From positions 434,001-498,000 of the forward strand of contig CAWIJJ010000006.1 in NCBI GenBank assembly GCA_963836425.1: DNA of 64,000 nt, written 5' to 3'. Below are positions 41,643 through 50,900 of this stretch, in pieces. This DNA comes from CAWIJJ01 sp963836425. Its GTDB lineage: Bacteria > Acidobacteriota > Terriglobia > Bryobacterales > Bryobacteraceae. The notes beneath the pieces were generated by a model that was not told where the DNA came from, searched no databases, and saw nothing but the letters and a program-made list of their open reading frames with translations. The translations under genes were made by a program, and so were the position numbers. Numbering within the stretch: the first letter of the stretch is position 1; each line of letters starts with the position of its first letter.

Positions 41643-43532
41643 TCACTGCACGCGCTTCGTCAGTGCCTTGCCCGCCAGCGACCGGCTCACCACCTGAACG
41701 CCGAAGGCTTTCGTCATCGACGGAACCAGCGCCGCGGCTTCCGGATTCCCTTCACGGATCTGCAGGCTCACGATGTCCACCAGCTCGCGCCAGCTCTCCT
41801 GCGGTTGGCCCGGCTTCACCTTACTTCTGGTTTGTCCTTTTTTGTTCACCAGGTCGGCAGCGGCCTTCATGCACTGGTCCATGTAGTCGTCGAAGTCCTC
41901 GCCAAACTCGGCGATATCGCCCAGCATTTCCAGGTTCACGGCATCCGAGAAATGGCGCCCGATGGCGTCCGTAGCCCGCACTTCCACTCGGATGTTGTAA
42001 TTCGCATCCTGGTTGCGCGCGTTCAACACCAGCCTGCTATCCGGTCCGCGCTGAGTCTCCTCCAGCCGGTAGTGCAGCTCAGTCGCGTGGCCATTGATCG
42101 CCGTCCCGTTCGGCGGCGGTAATGCACTCGTCACGGTTCCGATGAAGTCGATCGCCGGATCGCCAGCCCCGGGTTGTACTACCGTGCCCACGCGCGACGC
42201 CAGCGGTTCCCCGTTCACTGTCCACGCGTAAGTAACCGGGTCAAACAGCCACTCCTGTTCAACCGTCAGTATTTTCCGGTCGTCCTGTATGGATTCCTCG
42301 TAGGCAAACGTCCGTGGCTCGCACGCCAGAGGCTGGACCGTTACTGAACCTCTCGCCACTCCGTGCAGGTTCTGCGGGTCTTCCTTGGTGCGCAGGTGAA
42401 TCGCGGGCACGATGTGAGCGATGGAAACGCCGCCCCTATCCCCGCTTAGCAGCAGACCTTCGCCCGTGATCCGCAGATCCAGCCACGAGATCTGCGGCAC
42501 CGCCCAGGAAGGTTGATCCGGAATCTCTGTGTCCGGCGCAACCGCACCCAGGCTGTCGAAGATCTGTCTCAAGGTCGCCCCTAACAGGGGAGTGATGGGA
42601 AGGATGATCGTCTGCAGCACGGACAGCACGTCGATCAGCAGGTTACATAAGAATCCGAACTCCACTTCATAGGCGAGTACCGGAGCCGGAGGATCGGCTA
42701 CCACCTCGACATTGTTCTGCACCAGAGTCGCATGCAGCTTCTGCGTGAACGAGCCGCCGTCCACTGACCAGCAATCACCCTCCGCATCGAACGTCCCGTC
42801 CACATCGATCACGCCCTCCCTGAATGTCAGGTTCACGCTGTTCACTGTGACCGGATCCCTCGAAAAGGACTTCGCGTCTGGTAGCTGTCTTTTGATCACT
42901 TCAGCCGCGATCGCCAGCGAAATCGGGCGCGAGCTGCTCACCGACGGAGTCAGACGCGCGGCATCCCCCTCTCCGACCCTCAACGCGAGGGTGTCCGCAT
43001 CCAGGTTGAGGTTCTTGCCGAAGATGATGAACAGCGCCTTCACCGAACTCTCGCCGGGAATCAGCTCGAAATCCTTATTCGGCTCACGCTGGATCAGCTT
43101 GTTGACTTCGGTATTCGCACGCGCGGCAAACCCCGCAATGCCCGCGCTCGCCGCTGTGGCCGGCGCTTCCAGTGTTGCGTCCAGAAGTCTCGCGATCAGG
43201 AACGTCCCGTCCAGCAATTGAATCCGCACCTTCACCGCGCCGCCCGAAAACACAACGTCGGCGGCATCCGGGAGCCTGATCACGCCCCCTTCCAGTTGCA
43301 GCGACAGCGTGCAAAAATTCGAGCCGGGCTGCAGGGCGAGCTCACTCCCTTTCACCAGCAGATCCACCGCGTTCAGTTTGCGTTGAAATGCGCTTGCCGC
43401 AACGCCCGGGACAACCAGCCGGATTGGCCCGTCAAGGCCTTGACCCTGAAGAACAACGTGCTCCTGAATCATGTCCAGCAGCTTGTTCCGGCGAATCTGA
43501 AACACAAAGCCGAAGCTGTCCAACAGACTCAT
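41643..43532 (-). CDS. Large hypothetical protein of a two-gene cassette
   Basis: This 629-residue protein begins MSLLDSFGFVFQIRRNKLLD. It contains segments such as IRLVVPGVAASAFQRKLNAV, FLCNLLIDVLSVLQTIILPI and TPLLGATLRQIFDSLGAVAP, then beta-rich stretches (VSIAHIVPAIHLRTKED, YAWTVNGEPLASRVG) and a helical end LAGKALTKRVQ. No signal peptide or metal motif. The arrangement of lipid-like helices and beta strands is reminiscent of TULIP/P47-type lipid-binding folds, a weak guess. The ATG at 43532 overlaps the stop of the gene at 43849 by 4 bases. Its third positions look less GC-rich than those of the neighbours. Confidence 0.55.
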   Translation of the reverse strand: MSLLDSFGFVFQIRRNKLLDMIQEHVVLQGQGLDGPIRLVVPGVAASAFQRKLNAVDLLVKGSELALQPGSNFCTLSLQLEGGVIRLPDAADVVFSGGAVKVRIQLLDGTFLIARLLDATLEAPATAASAGIAGFAARANTEVNKLIQREPNKDFELIPGESSVKALFIIFGKNLNLDADTLALRVGEGDAARLTPSVSSSRPISLAIAAEVIKRQLPDAKSFSRDPVTVNSVNLTFREGVIDVDGTFDAEGDCWSVDGGSFTQKLHATLVQNNVEVVADPPAPVLAYEVEFGFLCNLLIDVLSVLQTIILPITPLLGATLRQIFDSLGAVAPDTEIPDQPSWAVPQISWLDLRITGEGLLLSGDRGGVSIAHIVPAIHLRTKEDPQNLHGVARGSVTVQPLACEPRTFAYEESIQDDRKILTVEQEWLFDPVTYAWTVNGEPLASRVGTVVQPGAGDPAIDFIGTVTSALPPPNGTAINGHATELHYRLEETQRGPDSRLVLNARNQDANYNIRVEVRATDAIGRHFSDAVNLEMLGDIAEFGEDFDDYMDQCMKAAADLVNKKGQTRSKVKPGQPQESWRELVDIVSLQIREGNPEAAALVPSMTKAFGVQVVSRSLAGKALTKRVQ

Positions 43533-43849
43533 ACCTGCCCCTTTCGAAACAGGCCCGTCACTTTGACGCGAACCTGGTTCCCCGGCCGGCTCTTCCTCAC
43601 CGCATCGTAGACATGCTCCCGTCCCGTGCTGCCGAAAAATGCTGGGTGAAGAGACTGGCACTCCTTCACGGCTTCGGCGGTAATCTCTACCTGGATCTCC
43701 CGCATGAATCGTTGCGGATCCGACAAGAGAAGTTCTCCGCCATTCGGAACTTCACCGATTCGTCTTACTATTTCCGATTCATGGTGCAATAACTCCCTGT
43801 GAGAGTGAATGCGCAAGATAGAACAAGCTACAGCATCCGGATAAGCCAT
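43529..43849 (-). CDS. Small hypothetical protein coupled to the 629-residue protein
   Basis: This 106-residue protein has helices MAYPDAVACSILRIHSHREL and FMREIQVEITAEAVKECQSL, and ends RVKVTGLFRKGQV. No family recognised. It overlaps the large protein gene by 4 bases and precedes it, so the two form one unit. The upstream region 43850-43987 is less GC-rich than the rest of the window and holds no other gene I can see. Confidence 0.5.
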   Translation of the reverse strand: MAYPDAVACSILRIHSHRELLHHESEIVRRIGEVPNGGELLLSDPQRFMREIQVEITAEAVKECQSLHPAFFGSTGREHVYDAVRKSRPGNQVRVKVTGLFRKGQV

Positions 43850-43987
43850 GATGTACAGTACTCCGATCGGACGAGGAATCCAAACTAAAACGTCAGCTCC
43901 TTTCAGGTGTGCTCTTTTATACCTTTTTCCACCGCCGGCCCGCCAGAGTAGAAGAATATGTGCAGTGCCTCCGACCGGCTGATCGCT

Positions 43988-44431
43988 TTACCGGCGCGCC
44001 TCGAAAAAGGCCCGCAGCAACTCCACGCACTCCACCGCGAGCACGCCCTCCACTATCTGCACGCGATGATTAAGCAGCTCGGAATCGGCGATGCGGAACT
44101 TGCTGCGCACGCCTCCGAAGCGCAGGTCGCGCGCGCCGAAGACCAGCCGCGCGATGCGCGCGTTCACCAGGGCTCCCGCGCACATGACGCAGGGCTCGAG
44201 CGTGCAATAGAGGGTCGCATTCTCGAGGCGGTAGTTGCCGGCGGCCGCGGCGGCCTCGCGCAGCGCCGACATTTCAGCGTGGGCGGTCGGGTCGGCGCGC
44301 GCAACAGGAGCGTTCCAGCCGCGGCCGAGGATCTCGCCGTCCGCCACCACGATCGCGCCCACCGGCACCTCGCCCGCCGCGGCGCCCTCGCGCGCCAGGG
44401 CCAGCGCCTCGCGCATATACCGCTCGTCCAC
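43988..44431 (-). CDS. tadA: tRNA-specific adenosine deaminase
   Basis: This 147-residue protein is the zinc deaminase that turns A34 of tRNA-Arg into inosine. Visible are HAEMSALREAA (zinc His and catalytic Glu) and TLEPCVMCAGALVNARI (two zinc Cys), plus the N-terminal MREALALAREGAAAGEVPVG. Start is GTG at 44431; an ATG at residue 6 is an alternative. It lies five bases after purH and is presumably part of its transcript. Confidence 0.95.
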   Translation of the reverse strand: MDERYMREALALAREGAAAGEVPVGAIVVADGEILGRGWNAPVARADPTAHAEMSALREAAAAAGNYRLENATLYCTLEPCVMCAGALVNARIARLVFGARDLRFGGVRSKFRIADSELLNHRVQIVEGVLAVECVELLRAFFEARR

Positions 44432-44436
44432 CGTTT

Positions 44437-45966
44437 TCAGTGCCTGAAGTGGCGAATGCCCGTGAATACCATCGCGGCGCCCAGCCGGTCCGCGGCGGCG
44501 AGGACTTCCTCGTCGCGCATCGAGCCGCCCGGCTGAATGAACGCCGTGGCGCCGTTTCGCACGGCCTCTTCCACCCCGTCCGGAAAGGGGAAGAAGGCGT
44601 CGGAAGCCACCACGCTGTCCTGGAGCGGGAGCACGGCCTTCATGGCCCCGAGTTTAACCGAATCGACGCGGCTCATCTGTCCCGCGCCCACGCCGACGGC
44701 CTGTCCGGCACGCGCGTAGACGATCGCGTTGGACTTGACGTGCTTGGCCACCTTCCACCCGAACTCGAGCGCCTCCCACTCCTCGTCGGATGGGGCGCGC
44801 CGGGTGCGCACCACGGCGGCGGCACGATCGAGGCGCGCGAGATCGGAGGTCTGCATCAGGTATCCGCCGGTGATGGACTTGACCACGACGCGATCGAGGC
44901 CGGCTCCGGCGCGCATCAGCCGCAGGTTCTTCTTCGCGGACAGAACGGCCAGACCTTCAGGCGAAAAATCCGGAGCGATCACCGCTTCGACGAACGTCTT
45001 CGCGATTTCCCGGGCTGTCTCTTCATCGAGCGTGCGATTCAGCGCGATGACCCCGCCGTACGCGGATACCGGATCGCACTCGTAGGCTTTGCGGTAAGCC
45101 TCCGGCAGCGATGCCTGCTCGGCGCAGCCGCAGGGGTTGGTGTGTTTGATGATGGCCACGGCGGGCCGGTCGAATTCGCAGGCAAGCTGCCAGGCGGCGT
45201 CCAGGTCCACCAGGTTGTTGTAGGAGAGTTCCTTGCCGTGCAACTGTTCGGCGCCCGCGACGCCCTGGCCTTGATGGCCGTAAAGCGCTGCCGCCTGGTG
45301 CGGATTCTCGCCGTACCGCAGGCTCATCAGGCGGGGCGCGCGCAGGCTCAGATCGTGCGGCAGGTCGGATGGATTGTCCACCTGTTCCAGGCGGGCGCTG
45401 ATGGCGGAATCGTAATCGGCCGTGGTGCGGAACGCTTTCTTGGCGAGCCGCCAGTTGGTTTCAATCGACAGCGCGCCGCCGCCCGCGCGCATTTCTTCGA
45501 CGATTGCGGCGTAGTCCGCGGGAGAAACCACGACCGCGACATCCTGGTAATTTTTGGCCGCGGCGCGGATCATGGTGGGTCCGCCGATATCGATGTTTTC
45601 AATCAGCTCTTCGAGGCGCGCGCCGCTTTTCGCCGCCACCTCTTCAAACCGGTAGAGATTCACCACCACCATGTCGATCGGTTCGATGCCGTGCTCGGCG
45701 ATCGCGCGCATGTGCTCATCGCGGCCGCGCATGGCGAGGATACCGCCGGCCACTTTGGGATGAAGAGTCTTGACGCGGCCGTCGAGCATCTCGGGAAAGC
45801 CCGTGAGTTCGGCCACGTCGCGCACCGGGACGCCCGCCTCGCGAATCATGCGGGCGGTTCCGCCCGTGGAAACGATTTCCGCTTCGAGCCCGCTGAGCTC
45901 GCGGGCGAATTCCACCACACCAGTCTTATCGGTAACGCTGATGAGAACGCGACGGATTCTGTGCAT
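44437..45966 (-). CDS. purH: Bifunctional AICAR formyltransferase / IMP cyclohydrolase
   Basis: This 509-residue protein carries out the last two steps of purine synthesis. The N-terminal MGS-like domain has VLISVTDKTGVVEFARELSG and RVKTLHPKVAGGILAMRG (IMP cyclohydrolase). The formyltransferase part has SLRYGENPHQAAALYG, the KHTNPCGCAEQASLP catalytic region (Lys-His) and DSVVASDAFFPFPDGVE. The length is normal for the family. It lies between the reductase gene and tadA on the same strand. Confidence 0.97.
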   Translation of the reverse strand: MHRIRRVLISVTDKTGVVEFARELSGLEAEIVSTGGTARMIREAGVPVRDVAELTGFPEMLDGRVKTLHPKVAGGILAMRGRDEHMRAIAEHGIEPIDMVVVNLYRFEEVAAKSGARLEELIENIDIGGPTMIRAAAKNYQDVAVVVSPADYAAIVEEMRAGGGALSIETNWRLAKKAFRTTADYDSAISARLEQVDNPSDLPHDLSLRAPRLMSLRYGENPHQAAALYGHQGQGVAGAEQLHGKELSYNNLVDLDAAWQLACEFDRPAVAIIKHTNPCGCAEQASLPEAYRKAYECDPVSAYGGVIALNRTLDEETAREIAKTFVEAVIAPDFSPEGLAVLSAKKNLRLMRAGAGLDRVVVKSITGGYLMQTSDLARLDRAAAVVRTRRAPSDEEWEALEFGWKVAKHVKSNAIVYARAGQAVGVGAGQMSRVDSVKLGAMKAVLPLQDSVVASDAFFPFPDGVEEAVRNGATAFIQPGGSMRDEEVLAAADRLGAAMVFTGIRHFRH

Positions 45967-45996
45967 CTACAGCGAAGGTAGCACAGGGCTCACGCC

Positions 45997-47782
45997 CTAC
46001 ACCGCACACTCGCCGCGTCCGAGTTGCAGGGAGTACGCGACGTCGTCGCCCCAATCCTGGTAGAGCTCGGGAAACAACTCGGCGGGCTTGGCGAGATCGT
46101 TCGTCATTTCGCGGAAGGTCTCCACCCGGTGCCGCAGCACGTAATCGCGAAACGACTCGCCGGCGCTGCGATTGGACGACGAAGTGGGTCAGCACGCGCG
46201 TCACGGCTTCGGGCGCAAGGCGCGCGGGAATCGACTGCACGGCCAGGCCGAAGCGCATGATGCCCTGGCCGTCGTAACCGCCGCCCAGCATCATCTGGTA
46301 ATACGGAACCTCCCGGCCGCCGATCTTGCGGGCGTTGCCGAAGAAGCCGATATCGCCGATCCAGTGATGGCCGCAGGAATTCGGGCAGCCGCTCGCCTTG
46401 ATGCTCAGCCTCCGCACCTGGGGGTCGTCGAACTGCCGCACGGTTTCGGCAAGCGCCTCGCCAAGGTTCATGGTCTTGGTGAGCCCGAGGTTGCAGGTGT
46501 AAGCGCCGGGGCACGTGAGCACGTCTTCCACGGTGCGCGCGCCCGCCTCACCGAGTCCGGCCGCTTTGAGGGCTGCGTAAACCTGTCGCAGACGGGCAAG
46601 CGGGAGGAACGAAATCACCAGGTTCTGGTCGATGCCGATCCGCACCATGCCGTCGCCGGCATCGGCGGAGATCTGCGCCGCGGCGCGCAACTGGCTGCCG
46701 GTGAGGTTGCCCTGGTCGGCGCGCACGATGACGGAGGCGTAGCCGGTCTGCTTCTGCTCCACCACGTTGGTTTCGAGCCAGGCGTCGTATTCCGCGCTGC
46801 CGGCCTCATGCGGAGGCAGAACCGGAAGCAGGGCGCCGGTTCCAAGCGGCGGCGCGTGCGATTCGAAGCCGCCGAAACCTTCGGGCACCAGGTCCGGCCA
46901 GGCGATCCCCCCGTTGGCCAGGATGTCCTCGAATTCGCGGTCGATGTTTTCCTTGAGCCACGCGAAGCCGCGCTCGCGCAGCACGAACTTCATCCGCGCC
47001 TTGTTCTTGTTGGACCGGTTTCCGTACTGGTTGAAAACGCGGATGACGGCTTCGATGCGATTGAGGAGGCGCTCCTCGGGAACGAATTCGTCCAGCAGTT
47101 GCGCTTCGGTGGGCAGGGGCCCGAGTCCGCCGCCGATCACCATGCGGAATCCGCGCTTACCGTCGCGAATCGTTCCGCGCAGGCCGATATCGTTGATCGC
47201 GCCCTGAATGCAATCGCGGTCCGAGCAGCCGTCGAAAGCAATTTTGAACTTGCGGGGAAGGTTGCCGGTGAGATCTTTGCGGAGCAGGGCGTAGGCCACG
47301 CGCTGCGCGTAGGGCCGCACGTCGAAAACCTCGCTGCGGGCGATGCCGGACCAGGGGCACGCGGTCACGTTGCGAACCGTGTTGTAGCAGGCTTCGCGAT
47401 TGGTGAGCCCGACGTCGGCCAGCAGGCTCATCAGGGCGGAAACCTTGGCCAGCGGCACGAAATGATACTGGATGTTCTGCCGGGTGGTGAGGTGGCCCTT
47501 GCCGCCTGCAAACTCGTCGGCCACGCGGGCGAACTGCTCCACCTGGCGCGCCGTCGCCAGACCGCTCGGCACCTTGCACCGCACCATCTGGAACCCAGCC
47601 TGCCGCTGCCCGTAAATTCCGTGTTTCAGGCGAAACGGGCGAAATTCGTCTTCCGTGATTTCCCCCGCCAGGAACGACTGCGCTTTGCGCGCGAAGGTCT
47701 CGATTTCCTCGCGGACGGTTTGTTCGTGTTGTTTTTCCAGTTCGTCGCGTTGGACCAGATCTTCCGGCACGATGGCAGCCAT
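45997..47782 (-). CDS. Siroheme sulfite/nitrite reductase, frameshifted near the 3' end
   Basis: The frame from ATG 47782 gives about 536 residues of a siroheme/4Fe-4S reductase with two ferredoxin-like half-domains (GHLTTRQNIQYHFVPL, CPGAYTCNLGLTKTMNLG and KASGCPNSCGHHWIGDIGFF), then switches frame within the codons of HFVV. After skipping one C in the CC at 46174-46175, the frame continues as NRSAGESFRDYVLRHRVETF and ends LGRGECAV then TAG at 45997. The second part contains the expected family C-terminus, so a one-base insertion or sequencing error is likely. The four Cys ligands are all before the shift. It reduces sulfite or nitrite to sulfide or ammonia, for assimilation; the two cannot be separated here. 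Confidence 0.85.
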
Positions 47783-47788
47783 AATTAC

Positions 47789-47804
47789 CTCTATCCCGAT
47801 AGAG
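47789..47804. promoter_or_regulatory. Perfect 7-2-7 palindrome beside the reductase start, likely operator
   Basis: CTCTATC-CC-GATAGAG lies six bases upstream of the reductase ATG on the coding strand, overlapping the GAGGT Shine-Dalgarno. Such palindromes around reductase genes often bind Rrf2-type or similar sulfur/nitrogen regulators; no regulator gene is next to it. Regulation by blocking initiation or translation is inferred. Confidence 0.5.
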
Positions 47805-47911
47805 ATTGCAGTGAATGCTTTTCTAAGCCTAACCGATCAGCGGGCGGATTACAAGCGGTGGAGGCAACGAGGGGAGAAGGAAAGGGCAGGCGCGGAGGCC
47901 TGCCCCTTTAG

Positions 47912-50900
47912 TTACTTGGACTTGCTGAGCCGCCGGAAGTAGTCGGCCACCTTGTCGGCGTAGCCCTGCGGTACCTTTTCTCCGCCTGGGCTGCGGACGG
48001 CGCCGCTCGAGCCGGTGTCGTCCACTTTGCGCCGCAACTCCATTTCCACCTGCTCGATTCCGGCGAGCGCCGCACGAATGCGCTCGGCGAGGAGCGGATC
48101 GTTGCCGCCGGCGAAGGGATCGAACTGGCGCATATCCCGGATCATGCCCTGGATATCGCGGGCCGCATTGGGATCTTCGCGGACCTGCTGCTGCTGGAGC
48201 TGATTGAGCGCCTGGAGGGTTTCGCGATACGTCCGCTGCACGTCTCCGAACTGCACCGAGCCGGGGCCCCACGGTCCGCCGGGATTGCCGTAGCCGTCCC
48301 CACGGTTGATGTTGCCGCCGTAATTGCCGCCGCCACCGCCCGCGTTACCGGGGCTGCCGGCATTGCGCTGTCCACCCTGCTGACCGCCGCCTTGCTGCCC
48401 GCCCCCTTGCTGGCCGCCCTGACCCTGCTGGCCCTGTTGACCTTGCTGGCCGCCTTGGCCCTGCTGTCCTTGCTGCCCTTGCTGTCCTTGCTGGCCCTGC
48501 TGTCCCTGTTGGCCCTGCTGGCCTTGCTGCCCCTGCTGCCCCTGCTGACCCTGCTGGCCCTGCCCGCGCTGGCCCTGTTGCTGAGCCATGGCCTGCATCT
48601 GCTGCCGCAGCCGTTCCACCTGGCTCAACGTGTTTTCCATCGCCTTATCGGTTTGCGGATCGCGACCCTGGCCGGGCTGGCCCATGGCCTGCTGCACCTG
48701 CCGAAGCTGGTCGCGCAACTGGTTCATGCCGGCGGTAATCTGCGATTCCGACATCACCGCGTACTGGCCCATGTTGCGCCGCAGCCACTCGCCGTTGCGC
48801 TGCATGGCGCGGGAAAGCTCCATCTGCTGCATGTCGCCGAGGGCTTCGCGCAGCTTCGAGGACGCCTGGCGCTGCGTCCCCGCCATCTCGCGGACGGCGT
48901 TCTGCATGTTCTGCTCGAGCTTCTTGAGGTCATTGACCTCCTGGTCGCGCTGTCCCGCGAGTTGCTCGATCTGGCTGCGCGTCGGCTGCTTGTCCTCATC
49001 GCCGAATGTCCGCCGCAACTGTCCTTCGAAATCCTGCTGCCGGCGAGCCAGGTCGTCGGCCTGGCGGGCCAGGTTTTCCACCTGGTTGCCGGCCTGCTGG
49101 CTGCGCATCCCGGAGAGCATCTGCTCGGCATCGCGGAGACTTTCCGCCGCGCGCCGCGCCTGTGCCTCGGATTGGGGCGTTCCAGCCTGCTGCGAAGAGG
49201 CCGCCTGGCGCATCGCGTCGGTAGCCTGCTTGAGCCTGTCCAGCATCTGCTGAAGCTGCTGCGCGCTCATGCCGCCGTTGGCCATCTGCTGGCCGCGCTG
49301 TTGCCCCTGTTGCTGCCCTTGTTGCCCCTGTTGCTGCCCCTGTTGACCGGCCTGACCCATCTGGCCCTGCTGACCCTGTTGGCCTTGTTGCCCCTGCTGG
49401 CCCTGTTGACCCTGCTGGCCTTGTTGACCCTGCTGGCCTTGTTGGCCTTGCTGACCCTGCTGGCTTTGCTGGCCGTTGCGGCTCAACTGCCCGCTCTGGC
49501 TCATCCGCTCCATCTGCTGCCGGAGCTGCTCGGCTTCACGGCGCAGCATCTCCTGCTCCCACCGCTGCTGCGGCGTCTGCTGCTGCGTGCGACGCTGCTG
49601 CTCGGCCAGTTCCTGCTGTCTCTTGGCAAGCTGTTTCAGTTTCTCGAGCGCTTCATCGATTTCCTTCTGCTGCGACTCGCTGCCGCCACCGCCGCCGGTC
49701 TGCCCGCGCGCGCTCTCGTACTGATTCTTTTCGGTGTCCAGCTCCAAATCGAACAGCCCCTGCAGATCGCGAGTGGCTCCGCCGCCGCCACCACCGCCAC
49801 CACCGCCTCCGCCGCGCTGCCCGAAGGCCACCTGGATATCGCGGAAAGTGGCCTCGGCGCGCAGCAGGTACTGCAATGCCTTCTGCTCGGGCTCGAGCGC
49901 GTCTTTCCACTTGGCGCCCTTGAGCCGGTCGCTGGCCGGACCCATCGCCTCGATGGCCCGGTCCATGTCATCCACGAAACTCTTGAAAGAATCGCCCGCC
50001 CCTTCGAGTTGCCGCGCCTTCATGCGCTGCGACAGCGATTTGGCCTGGTCGCGCAGTTTCGACTGCACGCCGGCGAGGAAACTGGCGTTCTCCTGATCCG
50101 TGCCCGCCGCCCCCTGGCCCTTCGCCTGGTTCCAGGTTGCGGTGATGATTTCTTTCTGCCGCTGCGAAATCTGGTCCTGCTGTTCGTCGCCGCCGCCGCC
50201 ACCGCCGCCACCGCCGCCACCGGCCTGCTGCGACTGCGTGTAGTTGCGCTCGAACGGCTGCGCCTCGATAAAGAACATATCGGTGCTGATCGTCTTGCGC
50301 GCGTCCTTCGCCGATGCGTACAGGCTGACGATGTCGCCCGGCTGCACTTTGAAATCTTCGAGCGCGATGACGGCCGAACCGGTAGACGTCTTGCCGCCGG
50401 ATGGCATCGGCACGACCTTCTCGGCTGCGCCGTTCACCGAGTAGTGCAGGCTCACGTCCCTCAGGCCGAAGTCGTCCTTCGCGTCCACGGCGATGGTGAC
50501 TTCCTCGATGGGGTTGGCGCGGAAATCGCGGCCGGGCCGTGTGATCTTCACTTCCGGCGCCCCGTCCTTCATCGATTCGATGAAGTAGTCCTCGGTCAGG
50601 CGAACGTCTTCCCCGCTCTCCACCGCCGCGATATGGTACAGGCCGTCCTTCTGAATCGGCACGCTGGCCACCAGGGCGCCGCCTGCGCCGGAACGCAGCG
50701 GAATCTTGGAACCGTCATCGAGCAGCAGCGCGCCCGTCGAGAGCGGCCGGTCGGTCTCGACCGCCACATCCGCGGTCGTGCCTTCCACCGCGCGCAAATC
50801 TCCGCCCGGGTCTTCCACTGCGTCCTTCATGCCGGTCCAGGCCGGGAAATGATAGGTCACGCGCAGTTTCTTGACCGACGGCAGATCGACGACATTCAGC

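Noticed and set aside
46172..47911. 579-codon plus-strand frame opposite the siroheme reductase
   Set aside because: Antisense shadow, no recognisable domain; the reverse strand has catalytic Cys motifs.
48370..49478. Possible CRISPR-like repeats
   Set aside because: Repeats are contiguous nine-base coding units without spacers, inside an intact gene.
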